Assembly (NCBI RefSeq): GCF_008806385.1
Contig: NZ_VZZK01000022.1
Span: 29,455 to 93,454, forward strand
Length of the DNA: 64,000 nt
From: Methylobacterium soli
GTDB lineage: Bacteria; Pseudomonadota; Alphaproteobacteria; Rhizobiales; Beijerinckiaceae
Direction of reading: 5' to 3'
The notes beneath the pieces are model-generated. The model was not told where the DNA came from. It saw nothing but the letters and a program-made list of their open reading frames with translations, and did no database searches. A program made the position numbers and the translations under genes. Positions 50,038-59,026 of this stretch are shown one piece after another. Positions within the stretch are counted from its first letter, which is position 1, and each line of letters begins with the position of its first letter.

Positions 50038-50260
50038 CGATCCTCGCACCCGATCGCCGGGCGGCGGTTCCGGGGCGGTGGCCCGGCGCGTCCCGACGCG
50101 CCCTGCCCCCGCGGGGCCGCCGCCCTCATCGACCGTTTCCGGCCACCATCATGGCGCCTCGGGCCCGCGGCGTCTGTCCCAACGGGGCAACACCCGGAGG
50201 CCGACGCGCGGAACCGTACGCCTCGCCGCGCCCGGGACGGCCCGCATCCGCGATCTCCGC

Positions 50261-52720
50261 TCACGCCCCGACGGCCCGCGCGGGCCCCGCCCAGGCGCGG
50301 GGCATCTCGGGCGGCAGCAGGCGCCCGAAATCCTGCGGGATGCGCTCGATGATCTCGAGGATCTCGGCGGCGGGCCGTGCCGGGCTCAGGAGGTAGCCCT
50401 GAATGTCGTTGCAGTTGCGGGCCTTCAGGATCCGGGCCTGCTCGACGGTCTCGACGCCCTCGGCCGTGACGGAGATCGACAATTTCTGCGCGATGGCCAG
50501 GATCGCCTCGATCACCGCGAGGCTCTGGTCGGAGGCGTTGATGTCGCGCACGAAGGAGCGGTCGATCTTGATCTTGTCGACCGGGAACTTCGCCAGGTAG
50601 CTGAGCGACGAGTAGCCGGTTCCGAAATCATCGAGCGCGATCCGGATGCCCATGCCCCGCAATTCGTTGAGGTTGGTCATCGTGATGGCGGTCTTGTCGA
50701 GGAAGACGGATTCGGTGATCTCGATCTCGAGGCGGTCCGGATCGAGCCCGGTCGCCGCGAGGGCCTCCGCGATGTCCTGCACGAAGCCGGTGGTGCGGAA
50801 CTGGATCGGCGAGATGTTGACGGCGACGCGGATGTGGCGGGGCCAGCGCGCGGCCTCGCGGCAGGCCTGGCGCAGCACGTGGCGGCCGATGGCGACGATC
50901 ATCCCGGTCGCCTCCGCCACCGGGATGAACTCCGTCGGCGAGACGAAGCCGCGGCTCGGGTTGCTCCAGCGCAGCAGCGCCTCGAAACAGACGACGCGCC
51001 CGTCGCGCAGGCTGGTGAGGGGCTGGTAGTGCAGCGTGAGCTCGTTGCGCTCGATCGCCAGCTTGATGTCGGCCTCGAGCTCGCGCCGGGCGCGCTGCGT
51101 CACCTCCAGATCGTTCTCGAAGACGTAGAAGCTGCCCTTGCCCTTGGCCTTGGCCCGGTACAGGGCGAGGTCGGCCTTGCGCAGCAGGCTCTCGGGGTCC
51201 TGGGCGTCCGCGGGGGTGAGGGCGATGCCGATGCTGACGCCGATCTCGGCCTTGACGGCGTCGATCAGGTAGGCGGTGCTGAGGAGGGCGATCAGGCGCC
51301 GGGCGAGCGCGATGGCGTCCTCGGCCCCGGCGCAGCGCTGGAGCACCGCGAACTCGTCCCCGCCGAGGCGGAAGATCCAGACGTCCTCCGCGCCCACGGG
51401 CTGCAGCCGGGCCGCGACGCTGCGCAGCAGCTGGTCGCCGACCCCGTGCCCGAAGGTGTCGTTGACGATCTTGAAGCCGTCGAGGTCGAGGTAGAGGAGC
51501 GCGCAAGGGGTGCCCGACGCGGCCGCCCGCGCGCATTCGGCGGTGGCGCGGTCCTGGAACAGGGCGCGGTTGGCGAGCCCCGTGAGGGGGTCGTAGCTCG
51601 CCAGGAAGGCGATGCGGGCCTCCGACTCGCGGCTCGCGGTGATGTCGGAGCCGACGCCGCGGAACCCCGTGAAGCGGCCTGCCCGGTCATAGGCCGGCTT
51701 GCCGCTCAACTGCCACCACCGGGTCTCCGCCCCGGCCGGCCGCTCGACCACGTGGTCCCGGAAGGCGATCCGGCCCCGGATCAGCGCGAGGATCTCGGGC
51801 GCGCCGCTGCCGAGCGTCCCCTCCGGCCCGCCGGCCAGGAACGCCGCGAAGGCCGAGCCCTGCAGCGCCTCCACCGAGCGGCCGGCCACCTGCGCGACGC
51901 GGGCCGAGACATGTTCGAAGCAGCCCTCGCTGTCCGTCTCCCAGAGCCAGTCGCTGGTGCTCTCCTCGAATTCGTGCAGGAGCAGCCCGATCGTCTCGTT
52001 CTGGTCGCTCACCCGGACGCTGTCGAGGATGCGCCGGAAGGACAGGTGGCTCATCCGCCGGACGCTGAACAGCACGAAGGCGGCGTAGACGGTGAGCAGG
52101 ACGGCGATCTGGGCGCCGATCATCTCGCCGGTGCGGGCGAGGCCGAGGAAGCTTCCGGCCATCAGGGGCAGCGTGAAGGCGAGGGCCACCGACAGGATCG
52201 GGCCGATCACGTAGGCGTCGGCGATCAGGCCCGCCGCGATCGCGATGACCAGCATGCGGTGGTCGCCGTCGGAGGGCGCGAACAGGGCGATCGGCATCGT
52301 GCCCCAGGCGGCCCCGAGGGCGAGCGCGATGAGGTTCGAGACCCGGTAGCCGAGGGCGATGTCGGCCTCCGACATCATCTCGGCATCCTGGCGCCGATGG
52401 GCCCAGGCCGCCGCCACCGCGATGCAGCTCGTCACCGACACCACCAGGAACAGGCCGATCAGGTAGGCGTGCTGCGCGTCGCCCCAGAAATAGACCAGCA
52501 CCACCGCGGCCACGATCACGTGCGTGATGGCGGAGTAATTGGCGAGCTTCAGGGTCTCGTCGAGCTGCCCGAGGCGCGTGGCCAGGGTGTAGCGCTCGGA
52601 TTCCGCCGGCTCGGCCGGCTCCGTTCCGGCCCGCGCCGCGCGGGCCGGCCAGAGCCAATGCCGCAGCCGAACCCCGGCCGCGGCCCATCTCCCGATCTGC
52701 GTCCGTCGCGGGCTCCCCAT
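50261..52720 (-). CDS. PAS-GGDEF-EAL cyclic-di-GMP protein with membrane N-terminus
   Basis: 819 residues from the ATG at 52718-52720. Five or six membrane helices occupy about residues 60-215 (ITHVIVAAVVLVYFWGDAQH; LIALALGAAWGTMPIALFAP). A PAS domain follows near 240-360. The GGDEF domain (about 375-540) has an intact active site, FRLGGDEFAVLQ. The EAL domain (about 555-800) has an intact FEALLRW, with downstream catalytic residues in VNISPIQ, EITES and DDFGTGYSS. Both synthesis and breakdown of c-di-GMP are therefore possible, with the membrane and PAS parts as input. 5 bp separate it from the P450 gene. Confidence 0.92.
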   Translation of the reverse strand: MGSPRRTQIGRWAAAGVRLRHWLWPARAARAGTEPAEPAESERYTLATRLGQLDETLKLANYSAITHVIVAAVVLVYFWGDAQHAYLIGLFLVVSVTSCIAVAAAWAHRRQDAEMMSEADIALGYRVSNLIALALGAAWGTMPIALFAPSDGDHRMLVIAIAAGLIADAYVIGPILSVALAFTLPLMAGSFLGLARTGEMIGAQIAVLLTVYAAFVLFSVRRMSHLSFRRILDSVRVSDQNETIGLLLHEFEESTSDWLWETDSEGCFEHVSARVAQVAGRSVEALQGSAFAAFLAGGPEGTLGSGAPEILALIRGRIAFRDHVVERPAGAETRWWQLSGKPAYDRAGRFTGFRGVGSDITASRESEARIAFLASYDPLTGLANRALFQDRATAECARAAASGTPCALLYLDLDGFKIVNDTFGHGVGDQLLRSVAARLQPVGAEDVWIFRLGGDEFAVLQRCAGAEDAIALARRLIALLSTAYLIDAVKAEIGVSIGIALTPADAQDPESLLRKADLALYRAKAKGKGSFYVFENDLEVTQRARRELEADIKLAIERNELTLHYQPLTSLRDGRVVCFEALLRWSNPSRGFVSPTEFIPVAEATGMIVAIGRHVLRQACREAARWPRHIRVAVNISPIQFRTTGFVQDIAEALAATGLDPDRLEIEITESVFLDKTAITMTNLNELRGMGIRIALDDFGTGYSSLSYLAKFPVDKIKIDRSFVRDINASDQSLAVIEAILAIAQKLSISVTAEGVETVEQARILKARNCNDIQGYLLSPARPAAEILEIIERIPQDFGRLLPPEMPRAWAGPARAVGA

Positions 52721-52725
52721 GGCGG

Positions 52726-54123
52726 TCAGTGCAGCCGACGCGGGGTCACGAGCATGCGCATGCCCCCGTGCGGCCGCAGCGTCACGCTGAAGCGCGCGTC
52801 CGGGCGGCCCGGACCGGTGCGGCCGAAGCGGAAGGCCGGCAGCAGCTCGGCCAGGATCGCGAGGCATTCCGTCATGGCAAAGCCCATGCCGATGCAGATG
52901 CGCGGGCCGGCCCCGAAGGGCATGTAGGCGTAGCGGTCCCGGGCGGCGCAGGCGGCCGGGGCGAAGCGGTCGGGATCGAAGCGCCCGGGCTCGGACCAGA
53001 GCCTGGCATGGCGGTGCAGGGCGTAGACCGGCACGTGCACGGAGCGCCCGGCCGGGATCCGGGTGGCGCCGAGGCTGATCTCCGCGACGGTCTTGCGCAC
53101 GAGGAGGGGGGCCGGCGGATAGAGCCGCATCACCTCCATGATTACCTGCCGCGTATAGGCCAGCGCCTCGAGATCCGGGCCCGTCCCGGTCCTGGCGGCC
53201 GCGCGGATCTCCTCCACCACGCGGGCCTCGACCTCCGGGTGCTCGGCGAGCAGCCACAGGGTCCAGGCCAGGGTGATGGCGGTGGTCTCGTGCCCCGCCG
53301 CGATGAAGGTCAGGAGATTGTCCGTGAGGCTCGCATCCGACATCGCCGCGCCCCCTTCCGGGTCGCGGGCCTGCAGCATCAGGCCGAGGAGGTCGGTGCC
53401 GGTGCGCCCGCTCAGGCGGCGCTGCTCCACCGCCGACGCGACGGTGCCGCGCAGGTAGCGCGCCGCCGCGACCGCGCGGAAATAGCCCGGATGCGGCATC
53501 CAGGCCGGGGCGCCCACGAGGGTCAGGGCCATCTTCCAGCGGGTCTGGTCGAGATAGGCGTTCATCGCCCGGCCGAAGGCGCCGACATCGAGGCCGGCCT
53601 CGTCCGACATCATCGTGGCGACGATGATGTCGAAGGTCGTGCGCATCATCTCGTCGAGAAGGTCCAGGGGCGCGGCCTCGGCGCCGCGCGCATTCCAGCG
53701 TGCCCGGGTCGCCGCGGCGGCGCCCGTCATGGCGGGCACGAATTCCTTGACCCGATCGTGGCGGAAGACCGGCGCGGCGGTGCGGCGCTGCGCCTTCCAG
53801 CGCTCGCCATCCGAGGTCAGGATGCCCTCGCCCAAAGCCGGCTTGAGGGAGCGGGTCAGGAATTCCTCGCGCCCGAGCTCGGCCGCCCGGGTCACGAGAA
53901 GCTCGTGGATCAGGCGCGGATCGCTCACGAACACGGTCTTGCGCCCGAGGAACCGGGCCTCGACCAGGCTCTCGCGATAGACCTCGGCCGGCCAGGCCTC
54001 GATCATGTTGCGCACCACCGTCTGCACCAGGCGCGGGAACGCGGCGGCCTCGGCCATCGACGCCTTGAAGGACGGCGGCGCTGCCGTGGAGAGCGGGAAC
54101 GTGCTCCCTGGGGTCGAATGCAT
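52726..54123 (-). CDS. Cytochrome P450
   Basis: 465 residues from the ATG at 54121-54123. The P450 core is complete. The I-helix is LLTFIAAGHETTAITLAWTL, the K-helix Glu-x-x-Arg lies in VIMEVMRLYPPAPLLVRK, a PERF-like motif is RFDPDRFAP, and the haem-binding loop is MPFGAGPRICIGMGFAMTEC. No membrane anchor is evident. The type resembles bacterial CYP4/CYP102-like fatty-acid or terpene hydroxylases, but the substrate and redox partner are unknown. It is followed immediately by the GGDEF-EAL gene and probably shares its transcript. Confidence 0.92.
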   Translation of the reverse strand: MHSTPGSTFPLSTAAPPSFKASMAEAAAFPRLVQTVVRNMIEAWPAEVYRESLVEARFLGRKTVFVSDPRLIHELLVTRAAELGREEFLTRSLKPALGEGILTSDGERWKAQRRTAAPVFRHDRVKEFVPAMTGAAAATRARWNARGAEAAPLDLLDEMMRTTFDIIVATMMSDEAGLDVGAFGRAMNAYLDQTRWKMALTLVGAPAWMPHPGYFRAVAAARYLRGTVASAVEQRRLSGRTGTDLLGLMLQARDPEGGAAMSDASLTDNLLTFIAAGHETTAITLAWTLWLLAEHPEVEARVVEEIRAAARTGTGPDLEALAYTRQVIMEVMRLYPPAPLLVRKTVAEISLGATRIPAGRSVHVPVYALHRHARLWSEPGRFDPDRFAPAACAARDRYAYMPFGAGPRICIGMGFAMTECLAILAELLPAFRFGRTGPGRPDARFSVTLRPHGGMRMLVTPRRLH

Positions 54124-54507
54124 CCGCGCGATCCCTGTGACGTGAGGACCGATGCTACCCGCCGCGGCTTGACGGGGTCTTAATTGCTCAGCTCGAATGC
54201 ATTAGGACAATTTTCGCGCAAGGACCGGAACCAACGCGCCGGGGTGCCGGCCGCCTCATCTTGGCCGATTGCTGCATTCCGGCGCGGCGGATCGCTGGAA
54301 TTCGGATGACGCGCGCTGGCTCTGCGCGGCTCTTCGAACAAAATGCGCCGTCGCGCGGACAAAGATCGAACCAAATCGATCAATCTTAACCGAACGTTCA
54401 GGCCTGCGGCACGCAATCTCTACCCTTGGTTGTGGCGAGGGTGAGCGCGGAACCTGCGGAAGGTCAGGGCGCGCCGCCGATCCGCCGAAAGGCTCGGAGT
54501 TGTCGGA
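54124..54507. other. Divergent intergenic region, P450/chemoreceptor
   Basis: 384 bp between divergent genes, less GC-rich around 54180-54400 than the flanking coding sequence. Promoters for both genes are expected here. I see no gene; a minus-strand frame at 54180-54416 is not protein-like. Confidence 0.4.
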
Positions 54508-55989
54508 ATGTTCGGGGGGTTGAATCGGTCGGCTGTCGAGACGGAGGCGAAGCTCGCCGCCCTCGACAGGTCGCAAGGCATCATCGAGTTCGATCTCGAC
54601 GGCCGGGTCCTGACCGCGAATGACAATTTCCTGCGCGTCCTCGGCTACACGCTGCCGGAGGTGCAGGGCCAGCACCACAGCCTGTTCGTCGAGCCCGCCG
54701 CGCGCGAGGGCGCGGCCTACCGGGCGTTCTGGTCGGCCCTGCGCGAGGGCCGCCACCAGGCCGGGCAGTTCCGGCGCCTCGGCAAGGACGCCCGCGAGAT
54801 CTGGATCGAGGCGACCTACAACCCGGTCCTCGACCGGCGGGGCCGGCCCGTCCGGGTGGTCAAGTTCGCCACCGACATCACGGCCCAGAAGGCCCTGGAG
54901 GCGGACCGTCAGGGCCAGATCGACGCGATCGGGACCTCGCAGGCCGTGATCGCCTTCGCGCTCGACGGCACCATCCTGGACGCCAACGCGAATTTCCTGA
55001 ACGCCCTCGGCTACGCGCTGCCGGAGATCGTCGGGCGCCATCACGGCCTGTTCGTCGAGCCGGCCGAGCGGGAGAGCCCGGAATACCGGGCGTTCTGGGA
55101 GGCCCTGCGCCAGGGCCGCTACCAGGCCGGCCAGTACAAGCGCCTCGGCAAGGGCGGGCGCGCGGTCTGGATCGAGGCCTCCTACAACCCAATCCTCGAT
55201 GCGGCCGGCCGGCCCTACAAGGTGGTCAAGTTCGCCACCGACATCACCGCCCAGGTCACGCTGCTCGCCGAGTTGCAGCGCCTGATCGCGCAGAATTTCG
55301 GGGAGATCGACGGGGCGATCGCCAGGACGGATGCCGAATCCAGCGCGGCGACCCAGGCCGCGGGCAGCACCGCCCAGACCGTGCAGGCGGTGGCGGCGGC
55401 GACCGAGGAGCTCGCGGCCTCGGTGAGCGAGATCTCGGACGGCATGGCGAAGTCGCGCCAGGCGACCGACGACGCGCACGCGCAGGTGACCGCGGCCGAG
55501 GCCCTCACGGAGCGGCTGACGCAGGCCGCGGGCGCCATGGGGGGCATCGTCGGGCTGATCCAGACCATCGCGGGCCAGATCAACCTGCTGGCCCTCAACG
55601 CCACCATCGAATCGGCGCGGGCGGGCGAGGCGGGGCGCGGCTTCGCCGTGGTGGCGAGCGAGGTGAAGAGCCTCGCCAACCAGGCCGCCCGGGCGACGGA
55701 GCAGATCACCTCCGAGATCGACGGCATCCGGGCGGTCGCCGGCGAGGTGGTGGGCGCCCTCGCGGCGATCCAGGATTCGGTCGCGAGCCTGCGCGACCAC
55801 GTGGTCGGCGCCGCCGCCGCGGTGGAGGAGCAGAGCATGGTGACGCGGGACATCTCCGCCAACATGCAGGAGGCCTCCGGCGCGGTGGCGGCGATCTCCG
55901 GGAACGTCCGGGCGATCTCGGGCTCCCTCTCCGAGGTGTCCCGGGCGGTGACCACCACGAAGGAGGCCGCCCGCGTGCTGGCGCGCTGA
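54508..55989 (+). CDS. Soluble PAS-PAS methyl-accepting chemotaxis protein
   Basis: 493 residues from the ATG at 54508, no membrane segment. Two near-identical PAS domains cover about residues 15-125 and 140-250. IIEFDLDGRVLTANDNFLRV and VIAFALDGTILDANANFLNA align, each with LGYxLPEI/V, HHxLFVEPA and VKFATDITAQ, so this is an internal duplication. The MCP signalling domain follows (about 280-480) with the hairpin tip GLIQTIAGQINLLALNATIE and AGEAGRGFAVVASEVKSLAN. It probably senses a cytoplasmic or redox signal, and haem or flavin binding in the PAS domains is possible. Signals to CheA/CheW encoded elsewhere. Confidence 0.93.
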   Translation: MFGGLNRSAVETEAKLAALDRSQGIIEFDLDGRVLTANDNFLRVLGYTLPEVQGQHHSLFVEPAAREGAAYRAFWSALREGRHQAGQFRRLGKDAREIWIEATYNPVLDRRGRPVRVVKFATDITAQKALEADRQGQIDAIGTSQAVIAFALDGTILDANANFLNALGYALPEIVGRHHGLFVEPAERESPEYRAFWEALRQGRYQAGQYKRLGKGGRAVWIEASYNPILDAAGRPYKVVKFATDITAQVTLLAELQRLIAQNFGEIDGAIARTDAESSAATQAAGSTAQTVQAVAAATEELAASVSEISDGMAKSRQATDDAHAQVTAAEALTERLTQAAGAMGGIVGLIQTIAGQINLLALNATIESARAGEAGRGFAVVASEVKSLANQAARATEQITSEIDGIRAVAGEVVGALAAIQDSVASLRDHVVGAAAAVEEQSMVTRDISANMQEASGAVAAISGNVRAISGSLSEVSRAVTTTKEAARVLAR

Positions 55990-56006
55990 GACCGGCGCGC
56001 CGCCCC

Positions 56007-56783
56007 TCAGCCGACCTTCGCGATGGCGACGGCGTCGCCCGCGGCGCGGGTGAAGTCGATCCCGGCCGCCCGCAGGGCCGCGACCGCGGCCCGGCGGCTG
56101 CGGACGGTGCCGCCCTCGGCACTCTCCTCGAGGCGGCGGACCGTCGAGAAGGAGAGGCCGCTCGCCTGCGCGAGGTCGGCCATCGACCAGTCGAGGAGCG
56201 CCCGGGCGGCGCGCAGGTGCCGGCGATCGATCGCCTCCTCGGGGCTGAAGCTCTCCGCCTCCGCGGCGGATTCCGGGTCCGGGTCGGTCAGGGATGCCGG
56301 TTGGCAGCCCGGCGCGGCCGCGCCGTTGCCCGCAGGGATGCCGTTCTCCGCCTGCGGCCCCTGGCGCCGCGCCGCATCCGCGTAGGCGAGCCCGATGCGC
56401 TCGCGGTCGGTGACGTCGATCACCACCCCGGCGGCCCCGATGGGCTCGCCGCCGGGCGTGTGGAACACCTCGCCCCGACTCATCAGGAGCCGCATCGTGC
56501 CGTCGTGCCGGATGATGCGGAAGGTCCGGTCGCTGAGGAAGCCGGTGCGCACGATCTCGGCGCTCCCCTCCAGGGCCGGACGATCGTCGGGATGCACGAG
56601 GCTGAGGAGCAGATCGTAATCGGGACGCACGGTTCCGGCCTCCAGAGCCAGGACGTTGTACAAGCCCGGTGACCAGACTTGCTCATGCGTGGTGAAGGAC
56701 CAGCCCCAGTTCCCAGTCAAGCCCAGGGACTCGATCATCCGCAGGAACTCTCGGGACGAGAAGGCTATCGATGATGAATTCAT
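56007..56783 (-). CDS. PAS-domain protein with C-terminal helix-turn-helix
   Basis: 258 residues from the ATG at 56781-56783. The PAS domain spans about 15-130: TGNWGWSFTTHEQVWSPGLY, LVHPDDRPALEGSAEIVRTG and GGEPIGAAGVVIDVTDRERI. A low-complexity linker follows, and an XRE/HTH-like unit occupies about 185-240 (AARALLDWSMADLAQASGLS; STVRRLEESAEGGTVRSRRA). It looks like a one-component sensor-transcription factor. It ends 17 bp from the chemoreceptor gene, convergent with it, though no direct link is shown. Confidence 0.85.
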   Translation of the reverse strand: MNSSSIAFSSREFLRMIESLGLTGNWGWSFTTHEQVWSPGLYNVLALEAGTVRPDYDLLLSLVHPDDRPALEGSAEIVRTGFLSDRTFRIIRHDGTMRLLMSRGEVFHTPGGEPIGAAGVVIDVTDRERIGLAYADAARRQGPQAENGIPAGNGAAAPGCQPASLTDPDPESAAEAESFSPEEAIDRRHLRAARALLDWSMADLAQASGLSFSTVRRLEESAEGGTVRSRRAAVAALRAAGIDFTRAAGDAVAIAKVG

Positions 56784-57017
56784 GGGAACGCCACGCCTTT
56801 CCCCGCGAGATGTTGAGCTCTCTCGGAAAGACCCGTCTGAATCCTTGTCAGGAATAATATATGATATGGCGGTTGCAACCCCGCCTCTTCGTTGGCCCCC
56901 GCGCCCCGCGGATGAAGCTCCGGCGCTCCCGCGCGTGGCGCGAAGCCCAGCGTCGCATTATCCCCGCATTAAGGCCCGAGAAGCACGGTTCCGACGGGCG
57001 CCAGGAGGAGACGCGGC

Positions 57018-58076
57018 ATGGCAGGATACGTGTTGGAGGGACCGCTCTGGGGCGCGGGGGCCACCGTGTCCTGGGCCGTCGACGGGAGCGTACCGGCGTC
57101 CTTCCTGCCCGATCTGCGGGCGGCCTTCGCTGATTGGTCGGCGCATGCCAACATCACCTTCCTGCAGGCCGCCTCCCCCTCCACGGCCGAGATCCGCTTC
57201 AGCGACGCGGCGATCGACGGGCTCGACAACGTGCTCGGCCAGACGCGCTACAGCTATGTCGGGAGCCACTTCACCTCGGCCGAGATCACCCTGGACAGCG
57301 CCGAGGGCTGGCATGCCGGGGCCGGCGGCGTCGTCAGCGCCCACGATGTCAGCTTCTTCCTCGTGGCACTCCACGAGATCGGCCACGCCCTCGGCCTCGG
57401 CCATTACGGCGGCGAGCCGGCCGTGATGAATCCTTACCTGAACAAGGCGGTGACCGATCTGACCGCCTCCGACATCAGCGGCATCCAGGCTCTCTACGGC
57501 GCCCCCCTGGTCGCCAATGCGAGCCCCGCCCCGACCCTGGCAACCCCGGTCGGCGTGGCCCAGCCCGCGGCGCTGCCGGGCCCGAGCGTGGCCTCGGCCG
57601 AGGTGCATGACAGCTTCCGCTTCTTCAACGCCGCCACCAACGACCATTTCTACACGGTGAACCCGGCCGAGCGGGATGCCTTGATCCAGGGCCAGTCCGG
57701 CTACGTCTACGAAGGCGTCGCCTGGGCGACCCCTGACGCGGGCACCGGCACCGTCGACGTGTACCGGTTCCTCGACACGGCCCACGGCACGCATTTCTAC
57801 ACCACCAGCGCCGCCGAGCGGGACCAGATCATCAAGACCCTGCCGAGCTACGCCTACGAGGGTGTCGCCTTCGAGGCCTATGCGAGCGCGGCCGCGGGCG
57901 GTCCCGGCGCCCTCACCCTCGAGCGGTTCTACAACGCCCAGAGCGGCGTCCACCATTTCGCCGCGAGCCCGGGCGAGATCGATGCCATCCGGGGCGGCGC
58001 CGCCGGGCCCGGCTGGGTCGACGAGGGCAAGGGCTTCACGGTCCACGCCCCGGGCGACGGGCTGCTCCTCACCTGA
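57018..58076 (+). CDS. Matrixin-like zinc metalloprotease with C-terminal repeats
   Basis: 352 residues from the ATG at 57018. The M10-type active site is ALHEIGHALGLGH (His119, Glu120, His123, His129) followed by a Met in AVMNPYL. The N-terminal half resembles the matrixin fold (AEIRFSDAAIDGLDNVLGQT). The C-terminal ~150 residues hold three related units (FRFFNAATNDHFYTVNPAER; YRFLDTAHGTHFYTTSAAER; ERFYNAQSGVHHFAASPGEI), of DUF5648 type. There is no signal peptide, so if secreted it would need a type-I system or another route. Confidence 0.85.
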   Translation: MAGYVLEGPLWGAGATVSWAVDGSVPASFLPDLRAAFADWSAHANITFLQAASPSTAEIRFSDAAIDGLDNVLGQTRYSYVGSHFTSAEITLDSAEGWHAGAGGVVSAHDVSFFLVALHEIGHALGLGHYGGEPAVMNPYLNKAVTDLTASDISGIQALYGAPLVANASPAPTLATPVGVAQPAALPGPSVASAEVHDSFRFFNAATNDHFYTVNPAERDALIQGQSGYVYEGVAWATPDAGTGTVDVYRFLDTAHGTHFYTTSAAERDQIIKTLPSYAYEGVAFEAYASAAAGGPGALTLERFYNAQSGVHHFAASPGEIDAIRGGAAGPGWVDEGKGFTVHAPGDGLLLT

Positions 58077-58106
58077 GGCCGCCCCCGCGGTCCCCGAGGC
58101 CCTGCC

Positions 58107-58526
58107 CTACTCGCCCGCGGCGCCCACAAGCCGCGCGTCCCGCGCCAGTTGCCGCTCGCTGCGCCGCGGGTTGAGCGTGTCGAGGGACATGCGCCGGAGG
58201 CCGAGGACCAGGAAGATCGCCGTGATCGCCGCGAAGCCGCCCCCGACCGTGAGGGCGGCCAGCGCCTGCGAGCCGATCAGCGCGCCGAGCGCCCTGACGA
58301 AGGCCAGGACCAGGAGCAGCAATCCGCCGACGAGCAGGATGGCGGCGAAGCCGAAGCGGGCGATGAGGGCGGCGAGGGCCCGGATATTGCCGTCGGCCTC
58401 GACCTGGAAGAGCTTGAGTTCCTTGCCGATCAGGTCGCCGCCGGCCCGCAGGGCCTCGCCGAGCAGGGCCCGGCGGCTGGGCGGCCTGCCTTCCGGTGAG
58501 CGGCCTGCCTGCGATCGATCGGCCAT
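58107..58526 (-). CDS. Holin-X/phage holin family-type membrane protein
   Basis: 139 residues from the ATG at 58524-58526. After a hydrophilic N-terminus there are two long hydrophobic stretches (FGFAAILLVGGLLLLVLAFV; ALAALTVGGGFAAITAIFLV) and a basic tail with RRMSLDTLNPRRSERQLARD. This pattern matches PF07332-type proteins annotated as actinobacterial holin-X family; most are chromosomal, with unknown function, and no phage genes are nearby. Inner-membrane protein. The family name comes from recall. Confidence 0.65.
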   Translation of the reverse strand: MADRSQAGRSPEGRPPSRRALLGEALRAGGDLIGKELKLFQVEADGNIRALAALIARFGFAAILLVGGLLLLVLAFVRALGALIGSQALAALTVGGGFAAITAIFLVLGLRRMSLDTLNPRRSERQLARDARLVGAAGE

Positions 58527-58662
58527 GCGGCGCGTCCCTCGATGATCCGGTTGCGCGGCGGCGCGCCGCGTCCCGGCATGGATGTCCGATCAACGCAACG
58601 GCAACGGCCCCCCGGCGTTCCCGGGCCGGCCCCGATCAGCCCCGATCGGAGCGGATCGGCCC

Positions 58663-58872
58663 TCAGCCGGCGGCCTTCACGGCGCGGGCGATGCGCTCGA
58701 CCATGCCCTGGGACAGGCGCACGAATTGTCCGGTGCCGCGTCCCTGGCCGTCGAGCAGTTCGGCGAAGACGGGTTTCGACGGGACGGGATCGAGGGCCGC
58801 GACCGCGCAGGTCCTGCGCCGCTTGGCGCGCAGGCGCTCGGCCAGGACGGCGGGAACGAAGGGATCGTGCAC
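58663..58872 (-). CDS. Small hypothetical protein
   Basis: 69 residues from the ATG at 58870-58872: MHDPFVPAVLAERLRAKRRR, then TCAVAALDPVPSKPVFAELL. A mixed alpha/beta-looking small protein, no signal peptide or membrane segment. Convincing composition but no known family. It is placed between the holin-type gene and mucR, on the same strand as both. Confidence 0.5.
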   Translation of the reverse strand: MHDPFVPAVLAERLRAKRRRTCAVAALDPVPSKPVFAELLDGQGRGTGQFVRLSQGMVERIARAVKAAG

Positions 58873-58951
58873 GCGAAGCCTCTCTCCGGACCCGGGCCGC
58901 GCGGGCCCGAGAGCGGGGTCTAGGCAGGCTTGGTTTCGGGCCCGTTAAGCG

Positions 58952-59015
58952 CTCGGGCGCCCGCGTCTTCAAAGCCCTTGGGCGCCCGGGTCTTCAAGGT
59001 GCTTGGGCGCCCGCG
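58952..59015. repeat. 25-bp tandem repeat, two and a half copies
   Basis: Copies at 58952-58976 and 58977-59001 share the GGGCGCCCG core and TCTTCAA, with a partial third copy from 59002. GGGCGCCC is itself palindromic. The repeat lies directly downstream of mucR and may act in termination or in RNA stability. Confidence 0.75.
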
Positions 59016-59026
59016 GCCGTCCGGCC

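Noticed and set aside
58107..58526. Phage origin of the holin-X-type gene
   Set aside because: No other phage gene nearby; the family is chromosomally widespread and the base composition matches the neighbours.
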